NCBI GenBank assembly: GCA_905221605.1
Contig: CAJNDS010000295.1
Coordinates: forward strand, 1-62,000
DNA: 62,000 bases
Source of the DNA: Symbiodinium natans
Lineage: Eukaryota; Sar; Dinophyceae; Suessiales; Symbiodiniaceae
Direction: 5' to 3'
The notes below the pieces were generated by a model. It saw nothing but the letters and a program-made list of their open reading frames with translations, had not been told where the DNA came from and did no database searches. Shown here in pieces: positions 41,428 to 50,582 of this stretch; the stretch's first letter is position 1, and every line of letters begins with the position of its first letter. Both the position numbers and the translations under genes were made by a program.

Positions 41428-44400
41428 CTGGCATTTTTCAGAGGATCCCATGGGCGGCTCCCACAAAAAGAACCCCCCAGAACAAAGGATTACTCAGAGG
41501 CTCTGAGGGGACATTAGGATCATTAGGGCTCTAGCAAAAATTGTGAAATATGGTTTTCCCCTTCTTGAAAACACTGCAACTTACAATCATGACAAGAAGA
41601 ACCACAGTAACACAATCAGAAAAACAACAAGAACCCAAACCCTAAACCCTAAACACCAAACCCTAAACCCTAAGCCATCATGACAAAGAATAGGGTATAG
41701 GGTTTAGGGTTTAGGGTTGAGGGTTTAGGGTTTAGGGTTTAGGGTTGCCTCTGGAACAATACAAAATTGGTGAGAACCATAGCAGCAATGCAAAATGGTA
41801 ACAGCAATGAAAAGAAGTTGTGATCATTCGAAATAACGTCATGAAAATACTCATCATGATAACATGATTCACGATATAGATACTAGTGATGCTAGTTGTA
41901 GCTGCGGCCGTCACAGTCGTATGCGAACAGTGTAGAATTTGAACAAGGGTCAAGCACACAAACTCTATGCTAGCAAAAGCCGCAATCAATGCGACCCCTT
42001 TGTTGAGGCATTGGCTGTAACTCTGGGGCGGTGGTTTTGATGGTGCACTGCTAGCAGCATCGGTGGAAGCACCATCGCCGGTGCAAAAATGGTTGACAAC
42101 AAGAATACCAGTGAAAGTACTGATGGTAGTGGTTGCTACTGTGCTGAAGGAGTTGACAGCAGCAGTAATTCTGCAAACAGCGGTGCTAGCGGTACTGACA
42201 GTAGTAGTGACAGGGGCGGTAAGAGCAGTAGTAGAGCTCTGGCAGCACTGTTCCAGGGATCATGAAATTGAAGTCATCCGATATAGCTAGAAACAGCTTC
42301 AAGTGGCAGTCCGGTGGCAACTGCTGTTCGATATTGTCAAACCAGCCTGGACAAAGCGCGTGAAGGCTCGCCCACTCCCATACCACTCGGATATTGCGGA
42401 GTGTATGAATACCCCTTGGCATTGCAATGGCTGCAGAGACTTAGGCCGTGTGCTATCTTACTGGTTGCGATTAGCAGTGCTTGCAGCATGAATGACCAGC
42501 AGAAGCAGCGCATTCGAAAACAACCCCTTCGATGCTGACACCGCGACGGTCAGACTCGTTGTAGCACTGCACGAGGCTCAGGTCAAAGCTCTTCATGTCG
42601 GAAAGCAGCTTCTGCTTGGCGAGATAATTCTTTCGCAGCATGTGCACAGAAGGCAAGAAGGGAACCACCGTGATGAGATATGCGACAACAGATGCACCGT
42701 TGCGACCTGACCTGGCAATCCAGAACACAATGTTCGCCAGACAGAGAAGCGACCATATGCAGATCACGGCCATCTCGATGAAGAGCGGGGCCAGCGTTAT
42801 CTTTCCTTCTGGGTTGGCCTTCCGGAATGCTGCGAGCTCAAAGATGCACCAGAGCCTCGACCTTGACAAAAACTACTAGTTCCAGGGTTTGTGCTTCAGG
42901 AAAGACATCGGTTATATGTCTACATATCTATATATATATATATATGTATATCTATATAACTATATATTTATATATCTAAAAATCTATATGGATAGTGGGT
43001 CCCTTGCAGAGCAGCCCGTGATGTCAAGTTGCGACACTTGTTTCCCCACCTCATGCAACAAGCTACAAACTTGCACATCTTGCACCACAACGTATTCTTA
43101 TGTTCTCCACGAAAACCCCAAAATCCATGTATGATTGCCATGTTTTTTCTCCATGTTTCCTCAGTATGTGGCCGCCAAAGAAATTTGCAATTTAATGATT
43201 TTCCGTGTTCACAGTGTATAGAGGAACAGACTTGGGGAAATATGCAGAAAGATAGAGGAAACTGAAACACGGAGCCAGGTCGTTCTGCCGAAAAACACTC
43301 TGCCGCACCCATCGGCCCTCTATGGCCCGTCCTGCTGGACGTATTCACGTATTCTTCACGTATTCTTAAGAACTTGATTTCGAAGTTGGTGGCTTGGCTG
43401 CACTGTAATTAGTGTCACTCATTCGCTTGTTTCATTTCGATTCCTCTCTCAGCTCATGAGAAACCACTTGCAAAAGGAAGATGATCGTGGAACTCACAAG
43501 CTACTAGGAGCTACTAGGGTGCTTTATTGCCTGCCACGACAACTAAGGACTCTGCAGGTAGGGAGGGCTCCATAGCACCCTCAGCTCGCGCGTCACCGCC
43601 AAGAACCCTCCGATGCCGTGCACGCCCCGCAACCTCGAAGGCAGGCTTGCGAGCATGTCAGGAAAGAAGCTGCTCTGAAAACGTATGACTAATTATGATA
43701 TCGTTCTGAAAGCGTAGAAATACTCTTGCATGGACAGGCTTTAATCTTGCACTAGAGGGAAGAGGTTGGGGCAAGCCACTTCTGAAACAAGGTGCCCACT
43801 GAAGGGCCCTAGAAGGCCTTTAGAGCAGAAAGAAGAGCCGGGCCCCTCAAACTCAAACCCCTCAACTCCAAGCTCTGAACTCCAAAGCCTGACGGGCGTA
43901 GGTCTTTCGGGCTGGCGCGTGGCGGTCCCCACACCCTAAACAGTTTCCCCTAAACCGTAAAAGACCCTAAGACCTTAAGACCCTAAGACCCTAAGACCCT
44001 AAGACCCTAAGACCCTAAGACCCTAAGACCCTAAGACCCTAAGACCCCAGGACCCTGACACCCCAAGACCCTAAGACCAACAAAGCCCCATAAGACCCTG
44101 CAAGACCCTATAAGACCCGATAAGACCCTATTATACGACCCTATAAGACCCTAAGACCCCAAAAGCTGCAGGAGACATCAGCGCAGGATCCTCTTGGTGG
44201 ATGCAGGCCACGTCAACGAAGCACACCGGGGACCGGCAAGGCACGTAGAGGGAGGCGAAAGACACCTTTTTATGCTACTCTTGGTTCGTAGGGAATGAGG
44301 GAATGAGGTACCCCATATTATATAATCCCTTGAAGGGTATGTATGGGGGGATATAGGGTACCTCATTCCCTCATTCCCTCATTCCCTACTAACCAACAGT

Positions 44401-46752
44401 AAGTTTTTGTTTGCTGGGACTCTGCGAGGCCTCTTAGGGTTGAGGATGGAATTAGGGTTCAGGGTTCAAGGCTTAGGGTTACCGGTTTTTTCCCAGACCC
44501 CTACTGCAGTTCCTCTGAAAATGTGATCACGGACAACAGGGCTGACTAAGGGGATCATGTGCGAGTTTGGCCATGCACATCTTCATTGCAGCACTCCTCA
44601 AGTTCATCAACCCCCCAGACTGGAACCTCAAATCTGCATCTCAGAGCCGGTTGCCCCTCACGCAAAGCTTCGGAACCCTAAACTAGCAGGCGAATCGTCG
44701 ACCCTTTGGGGTTGCGCAAAGGTTCTTCTTCCCAACAAGGCCCACCCCCTAGCCCGAATTTGCCCTTGAACCGCGAAACCCTCCAAACACCCCCGAAATG
44801 CCTGAACCCCCTTCCCAGCCCCCCACCCCCAACCCTGGACCCACCAACTCACTCAACCCACTCAAACCGACTAAGCCCCACCCCTGAAATCCTCAAACTC
44901 AAGCAAACCCCTCATATAATAGAACCTATATTCGTAGGTTCCTTTCTTAAGTCACATGAGGGTGTCTTGAGCCCGAAACCCTTACCCCCCCACCCCCACA
45001 CCCACGCCCCCCCCCACCAAAAAAACAAAAGAAACAAATGACATCCCTGAAGCGCCTTGGACATATTCCGAAACCCCAAAGCCCCCCAAGACCCCAAGAC
45101 CCCAAGACCCCAAGACCCCAAGACCCCAAGACCCCAAGACCCCAAGACCCCAACACCCCAAGACCCGAAACCCTAAACCCTAAAGCCCCCAAACCCTAAA
45201 CCCTAAACCCTAAACCCTAAACCCTAAACCCTAAACCCTAAACCCTAAACCCTAAACCCTAAACCCTAAACCCCTAAACCCCTAAGCCCCAAACTCTCCT
45301 CTGAGAGGCACCAGCAGAGGGCCCAGGATGCCTGAGGCCAGGATCCAGCAGCCCATGGGGCACAGGCCCTGGAAGCCCCCCAGGTTCGCCTGGCAGTGCT
45401 TTCTTCGGAGTTAAGGGGTTGAGGGGATTTAGGGTTTAGGGTTTAGGGTTTAGGGTTTAGGGTTTCGGATTTGGAATTAGGGTTTAGAGTTTTCTCCAGG
45501 GGGCAGCGAAGGAGGTCTTACACGTTTCTAATTCCCAGGGCTGCTACTAAAGCAGGCAAGGTCGGCGAATATCAAGGCTTAGGGTTTAGGGTTTAAGGTT
45601 TAGGGTTTTAGGGTTAGGGTTTAGGGCGCCGCCAACAACACCAGTTCCGACAACAGTACAGGTCAGGTTGGCAGTATATCCGCAAAAAAACAAAACCACG
45701 ACACACTTGTTGTGTCGTTTCCGTGTTGGGGTTGTCATCTAGGTTGCAGATCCTTAAAGAGCCATTCCTGCGGCACGTTGCACATCTGGTAGTACCAGGC
45801 CACTGAGGGGGGGGGGTCCATGGGGACTCTCAATGCCGCCTGGTAGACAAAAGGGAGGGGCAGCACGCCGCCGACACTCAGTGCGAAGGTCGTGGCCACG
45901 CAGAGAACCCAGGAGACAAGGATGAGGTGCCAGGTGCTTTGAAGGAACAGGGCCGCTGCCTGGCTTGGGGGGGTTGGGGGTTTAGGGTTTTTGGGGGGTT
46001 GGGGGGGGTTGGGGAGTTAGGGTGGGGGTCTTAGGGTTTCTGGACATAAGGTTGGGGTTTCGGGATTGGGGTTTTGGGTTGGGGTGGGTTTGGGTGGGTT
46101 TGGGTGTTTGGGGTTTGGATTGCACAGCCGCTGCCTTGCGCCAACCGGGTGTCCACCACGTGTGCGAGATGAACATGTCCAACTGCCTGGTGATATTCTA
46201 GTGATTCTGATGGCTCAGGAATTACTTCGGAATCACGCTAAAGCTGCAAGGCAGATGCGAAAAAAATACCACAATGTGGGAACACCCCGCTGCTTGATAG
46301 GCTTGGACTTCGCGTAGAGGGCCATTCGCTGCTGCGACGTGAACGTCTCCGGGGAGTAGCGCCACACTTGGCCAGCCCCAAGCAGCGTGCTGGTGAGGGA
46401 GATGCCGCGCAACATCTCCAAGTCCGGGTCCAGGACCTGCAAAGGGTTTAGGGTTTAGGGTTGAGGGTTTAGGGCTTAGGGTTTAGGGCTTAGGGATTAG
46501 GGCAGATGATGCGTTCGTCATAAACGCATGTAACCTTCTCCGACAGATGGCACGAAAAGCGAACGCTCCCCTGCGTTCATCCCAAAGCAGCCCGAATCCC
46601 TGAACCTTTCAATGCCCCCCTGCTCCGGGAACCTTGGACCGGACGGCCCCGGAGGAGATTCCCGAGAGGCTGAGCGCTATGGCCTCTGAGGAATTTTGGC
46701 CGAAGGCTTCGGACAGGCAGGCGCCCATCGTCACCCCTTCTATGTCGAGGTC
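39605..46752 (-). CDS. Multi-pass membrane protein with TIR-like signature (12 exons, 3'-complete)
   Basis: Exons on the minus strand: 46624-46752, 46294-46436, 46135-46186, about 45741-45959, about 45302-45395, 44177-44265, 43556-43633, 42542-42861, 41303-41427, 40940-41030, 39958-40033, 39605-39794 (stop at 39605-39607). Phases agree at all junctions I could test. The protein has FISHTWWTPGWRK near its N-terminal third, then membrane segments, then CFVDVACIHQEDP, GIGGFLAVTRELRVLWSPPY and SRLWCIFELAAF. That order recalls a TIR fold (FISH..., S..WC..EL), here mixed with about eight hydrophobic segments. I remember such proteins as a large family in dinoflagellates, function unknown. A short exon may be missing between 42542 and 41427, and N-terminal exons lie above 46752. 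Confidence 0.72.
40347..40466. repeat. CCCTAAA array inside the TIR-like gene
   Basis: About sixteen units with one 6-mer slip, within intron 40034-40939 of the minus-strand gene. A TTTAGGG array at 40157-40210 lies in the same intron, so both orientations occur within one intron. Confidence 0.9.
40526..40626 (+). CDS. Candidate exon on the opposite strand of the TIR-like gene's intron
   Basis: The plus strand reads LKPLDPELVSWEFVESLWMK and YRTIKALELYTMLVRF, helical and protein-like; the minus strand is closed here. A second island (40750-40817, GIREIYQQLCLIKLMSAPKL) ends in TAA. Possibly a small nested gene, possibly chance. Confidence 0.3.
42542..44265 (-). CDS. TIR-like membrane protein: exons 6-8 (signature exons)
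   Basis: 44177-44265 reads VSFASLYVPCRSPVCFVDVA-CIHQEDPAL. 43556-43633 reads LRGVHGIGGFLAVTRELRVL-WSPPY. 42542-42861 reads SRLWCIFELAAFRKANPEGK, a double membrane segment, then KSFDLSLVQCYNESDRR. The junctions give DPALM-LRGVHG and SPPYL-SRLWC in frame, the second through a CCT|GCAGAG donor. The intron 43634-44176 holds the CCCTAAGAC arrays, and the intron 44266-45301 holds the foldback element and long CCCTAAA arrays. Confidence 0.78.
42905..42990. repeat. TA-rich microsatellite
   Basis: TATATA/CTATATA stretch in the intron before the SRLWC exon of the TIR-like gene. Confidence 0.85.
43960..44155. repeat. CCCTAAGA and CCCTATAAGA arrays
   Basis: First about nine CCCTAAGA units, then CCCTATAAGA variants. 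Derived from CCCTAAA by local amplification; intronic in the TIR-like gene. Confidence 0.9.
44281..44396. mobile_element. Foldback element, second member of the TAGGGAATGAGGGAAT family
   Basis: The left arm 44281-44313 pairs with 44356-44396. The right arm has one extra GGGAATGA unit. Outer ends TTGGTT(A/C)GTAGGGAATGAGG match the hairpin at 4762-4826. The centre is AT-rich. Confidence 0.7.
45070..45275. repeat. CCCCAAGA array followed by CCCTAAA array
   Basis: About ten CCCCAAGA octamers, then about fourteen CCCTAAA units, in an intron of the TIR-like gene. Glycine/leucine-rich frames across it are artefacts. Confidence 0.9.
45302..46752 (-). CDS. TIR-like membrane protein: exons 1-5
   Basis: 46624-46752 reads DLDIEGVTMGACLSEAFGQN after CATGCAG. 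46294-46436 reads VLDPDLEMLRGISLTSTLLG to ALYAKSKPIK. 46135-46186 reads QLDMFISHTWWTPGWRK. 45741-45959 starts AAALFLQSTWHLILVSWVLC, the first membrane segment; its in-frame stop at 45735 must be spliced out. 45302-45395 reads LCPMGCWILASGILGPLLVP, the second membrane segment. The intron 45960-46134 (175 nt) is almost pure degenerate TTTAGGG/TTTGGGG and is bounded by AG|GCAGCGGC on both sides. The exon 2 to exon 3 junction also uses a GC donor followed by GCAG, as at the acceptor. Confidence 0.7.
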
Positions 46753-46899
46753 CTGCATGGTGGTCAGGGTTTCGGTTGGGGCACTCGGCTAGCTTCAGGT
46801 CCTTCACGGGATTCATACTGTAACGGCACTGTTCTCAACTAGGGACTGTACGATTAAACTCCAATGTCGCCGCAGACCCTTTTACAAAAAATGACAGTA

Positions 46900-47890
46900 A
46901 ACCCGTAAGACCAAACCCGCAAATCCTGAAGCCCGAACCCTGAGAACCTTCAACCCCCAACCCGAAACCCCGGAAACAATCCTCCCGCCCGGCCACACTG
47001 GCACAGTCGGACCCATGCTCGGCCGTAAAGTCGAAGTGTGCTGGGGCCGGGAACCTTTGCTCGCAACCTGTGCAGGCTCAGGGATACTATACATAGCTTG
47101 CTTCATGCAACATCATGGCATATTTCTGAAACTGTAACGTAGCACACCACAGACGGGGCTCTTTTAACTCGGGGTTCAGAAGTTTAACATTCACATTTAG
47201 CTTTTTGGCTATTGGGAATTTGCTCTAATTGGGGGCCCCTACAAGAAGGATGAGAACATGTTTGGGCACATAGGCGGGAAAGGACTAGAATATTTTTGGG
47301 GTACAAAGGGGGGAAAGTTTACCCCTGTTTGTGGGGAGACTAGTATGCTCATTACAAGCCGACTCCTCAGCCCAACCTAAGTCCTCCCAAGCATTCCAAA
47401 ACTTAACCATGCTGAAGTCAAATAATCTCATGCAGACTATACCACAACGTCGTTCATGCACAGCATGCATGAAAATCTCTAGATATACGTACACATTTAC
47501 ACACATTTGTTAGCTGCAAACCCTAGACCCGAAACCCTAGCCCTAAACCCAACAACCCCACAGAGCCACCCTGCCTTCGTCCCCTCGCTGGGCCGCCTCC
47601 TGGTGGCAGCAGCTGGGTCTGCAGCCGCTCGACGCTTGCCCCATGCTTTGGCACTGAGCGAAAAGTACATGGTATGCAACTACCATGGAGTTGCGTTTAG
47701 GGCTTGGGGTTGGGGGTTTAGGCTTACGGTTTAAAGTTGAGGGTGCAACCTACAGGGTAGCAACATATACTGCATATGCACTTGCGGAGCCAAGCTTGAA
47801 GTTTTGGACCCCCTTGGCGAGCCATACCTGGGTACTGTGACATCAGGCAAGAAGCAAGTACTCATGACACTCATGACTTCCTCAAAGGAA
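46900..47890. other. Spacer with weak coding hints
   Basis: 46900-47075 (minus, VASKGSRPQHTSTLRPSMGP after CTGCACAG) and 47570-47690 (plus, HPAFVPSLGRLLVAAAGSAA) are open and non-repetitive, but neither has two convincing borders. This is the last stretch with telomere-like units before they nearly vanish to the right. Confidence 0.3.
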
Positions 47891-47948
47891 CCATGGCAAG
47901 AGACAGCGCACTTGCTGTAATAGAGACTTTTTCGGGCATGTGGTGCAT

Positions 47949-48570
47949 CTACATTTCATCAGGCCCCCCCGAAACGGAAACAGTTCTGCACAGATCCTTG
48001 GAGGCCCCGGTCAAGCGACCAAGCCATCGTTTCAAGAAGCCAAAATCGAACTGCAGACCTAGCAATGGGAGAATGTATGATTCGCTGATTTCACACAAAG
48101 CATTGGTATTGCAAATGCTGTTGTCCACAACCAATCTATCGGGTCGACCATCAGAAGAGACGATGCTCAGTTTCCCCACTGCTAAACGATCCGGCCAACG
48201 TTGTCGTGCCTCTTCAAGAGATATAGAGACCAAGTAACCAGCCTCCACTCCCTTAGCGACCAGCTGTTTAAGCAATTCGGGGTTAGCTTCGGCAGAAGAC
48301 CAATTACTCTCGCAGAGAAAAAGTTCGGCGTCAATCGTGGAATTCGATTCCCGTGACGCAAAAACGTTGTTTGCAGGGATGTTCTTGTCGAAGGCCAGTG
48401 GGGACTCCTTCGATTAAGCAAGGAAAAAGCGAAGTGTCTCTGTCCTGAATCAATGAACTCAATGTTTGCAGAGCATGTAAGCAATATGGCTGCCCGTCGT
48501 CCTGTTCAAACACCCCCTTTCCGACGGGCCCACAGTTGGAATCTGCAACGAAGCTCGGCAATCTCCTCAA
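47949..48570 (-). pseudogene. Decayed reverse-transcriptase fragment
   Basis: Three overlapping minus-strand frames carry pieces in the right order. 48570-48331 has LQTLSSLIQDRDTSLFPCLI then EGVPTG. 48275-47949 has GVEAGYLVSISLEEARQRWP then LAVGKLSIVSSDGRPDRLVV then DNSICNTNALCEISESY. I remember this order from degenerate retroelement proteins common in dinoflagellates, which continue to a YVDD motif; that part is absent here. Frames shift near 48300, so it is broken. Confidence 0.5.
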
Positions 48571-48599
48571 GGTACCCGGAGGGGGACAACTCCAATCAG

Positions 48600-49440
48600 G
48601 GCAGGACCCAATGCCCCCCTTTTTTTGTTAAAGCGGACGCCCCTTTACCACATCAGCGGCCCAGTGGGCAGGTCTTGGCAACGGAAGGACATCTACTTTG
48701 AGAGCCAAACTGTACAAGCCAGCGAGTGTAAAAGAAGTCATGACTACAAAGAAGCAACCGCTAGCGCAGAGGCCCTTATTGCAAGACAACTTAACGCAAG
48801 GCCAGCGAGGTGAAACCAATGCAAACAAGAACCTACCGGCACCAATCACTCAGCTGCCCGTCACCCATAGCAACGCTGCGGTACAGACATTAAGCGAAAG
48901 TATGGGTAGGCCGTAAGGCAAGGAACCTCCGTCACCTAAACTGCTCAACGCGTCCGTAGAGACAGTCCCCACACAAGCGCCAGGGCCGTAGCAAAAGCAT
49001 AGCACTCAGGACTCCTTTTTGGGCTGACAAGAAAGTTGCAAGCGCACTGAAAGAAAGGTACGAACGCGCACAAAGGCACAATGCACACAGAGTGCCAGAA
49101 AAGGCGCCCCCCCCCCCTGCGAGCGGGGGCAGGCAAGGGGCTGGTGTGGCTACACAATGCTGCCATCGGCGCTATGTGAGTCCGGGCGTCCTCACATAGC
49201 TATTAGGGGAGTACCCTATTTGGAGGCTCCTTGTGTTTGCGCCGAAAGTTTTGAGGCTCGACCCCATGGCCATAGGGTGGGCGTGGAGCGCTGCTTGCAA
49301 GAGGCCATATTTTTACAGCCCCGCGCAGCGGCCGATTTTTGAGACGGCAAAAGAGCCCCAAAGGCTGCTGGCTGGCACTTGGCTCATGTGCTTCCCAGGT
49401 ACCGGGAGCCTATCGGCTTGACACGCTTAGCTTGGTGACG
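48600..49440. other. No gene supported
   Basis: Unique, GC-balanced sequence with only short frames. GCGCAGCGGCCGATTTTTG at about 49323 recurs at about 49793, linking this stretch to the repeat region on its right. Confidence 0.4.
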
Positions 49441-50270
49441 TAGCGCCTGGAAGCCTCGCAAGGCTGATACACTGCTGGGCCTCCCGGCAAAGTTTTAGGC
49501 AGCAGTTCGAGAGACCTGATCGCTTCTGGGCCTTCCAGACAAGGTTTCAGCAGTTTGCGCAACCGCCCCCTTGCCAGACAACCCAAACCTGCCGGATTGG
49601 CGCGAGTTTTTTGATGAGGCAGGACTCACACGATAGAATGATTACACAGGTTCGCTCACGGTCTCCCCCTGCAGTGCAAGTATCAGGCCGCACGCAGCAC
49701 GGAGCTTTTAAGGCCCCCAAGGCTGCTTAACGGTCTGCAGCCAACCGCGCGTCAAGTGTGAGAGTCAAGGGGCCTTATAAGTCAGAGCCCCGCGCAGCGG
49801 CCGATTTTTGCGGAGAGCACTTTAAGCAGGTTTACCCCGTGACTACACCTGATGCGGGACCCACAGCAAAGTGCGAGGCCGAATCACTTCTGGGCCTGCT
49901 GGAGAAGGTTGAAGCAGCAGTTCCCACATACCTTCTGGGCCTTCTGGCGAAGGTTCCGGCAGCCGTTTGCGGGGCCTAATCACTTCTAGGCCTTCTGGAG
50001 AAGTTTTAGGCAGCAGTTTGAGAGGTCTACTCACTGCTGGGCCTTCCGGAGAAGTTACAGGCAGCAGTTCGAGAGGCCTACTCACTTCTGAGCCTTCCAG
50101 GGAGGGTTGAGGCAGCAGTTTGAGAAGCCTAATCACTTCTGGGCCTTCAGGCAACTGTTTGGGCAGCAGTTTGAGAGGCCTAATCATTTTTGGGCCTTCT
50201 GAAGATGTTTGAGACATGAGTTTGAAAGTCCACCCACTGCTGGGCCTTTACGAAAATTTTTAGGCCAAAG
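49440..50270. repeat. ~51-bp minisatellite coding for a 17-residue unit (minus strand)
   Basis: About nine diverged units of GCAGCAGTTTGAGAGGCCTA + ATCACTTCTGGGCCTTC + CGGAGAAG. Read on the minus strand (49843-50217) they encode EGPEVIRPLKLLPK-type repeats. The unit is clearly the same family as the 51-bp units at 60140-60840 inside the second copia element, but more diverged. Confidence 0.75.
49638..49744. repeat. 107-bp direct repeat, left copy
   Basis: ATGATTACACAGGTTCGCTC...GCAGCCAA, matched at 50329-50435 with about a dozen differences and two small indels. The pair bounds 584 bp containing most of the minisatellite. Confidence 0.7.
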
Positions 50271-50328
50271 AACAGGCGGCGTTCAACAGCGTAGCTGCGC
50301 TTTTTACAGCTACTGCATGCACGGTAAA

Positions 50329-50435
50329 ATGACTACACAGGTTCACGGTCTCCCCTTGTAGTGCAAGTATCAGGCCGCGCGCGCGGAGCTCGGAGCAGTT
50401 TAAGGCCCCCAAGGCTGCTTAACGGTCGCAGCCAA
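50329..50435. repeat. 107-bp direct repeat, right copy
   Basis: Begins ATGACTACACAGGTTCACGG and ends GGTCGCAGCCAA. It stops exactly where the AT-rich island begins. A short-LTR (TRIM-like) element or a segmental duplication would both fit. Confidence 0.7.
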
Positions 50436-50436
50436 A

Positions 50437-50582
50437 TTCTACACTTTATTTGGTATGTTTATTAATATAGATTTAAATACTTCATAAATAACATCTTTAC
50501 ATAAATCTATTTTTATCATATATAATATATAAAATAATATTTCAGTTAAGTATAAATTATATTCATTATATAAAAACCATCT
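50437..50582. other. AT-rich island
   Basis: About 145 nt with over 80 percent A/T (TTTATTAATATAGATTTAAA and similar) between GC-rich flanks. No reading frame. Could be an organellar insert, a scaffold/matrix-type site or a mobile fragment. Confidence 0.6.

Noticed and set aside
42063-42290. Val/Thr-rich plus-strand frame (42063-42290)
   Set aside because: Low-complexity GTAGTAG-type sequence inside an intron of the minus-strand TIR-like gene.
1-47700. Plant subtelomere (TTTAGGG is also the plant repeat)
   Set aside because: GC/GA donors, micro-exons, the TIR-like membrane family and copia elements with methyltransferase and dioxygenase modules do not fit plants.
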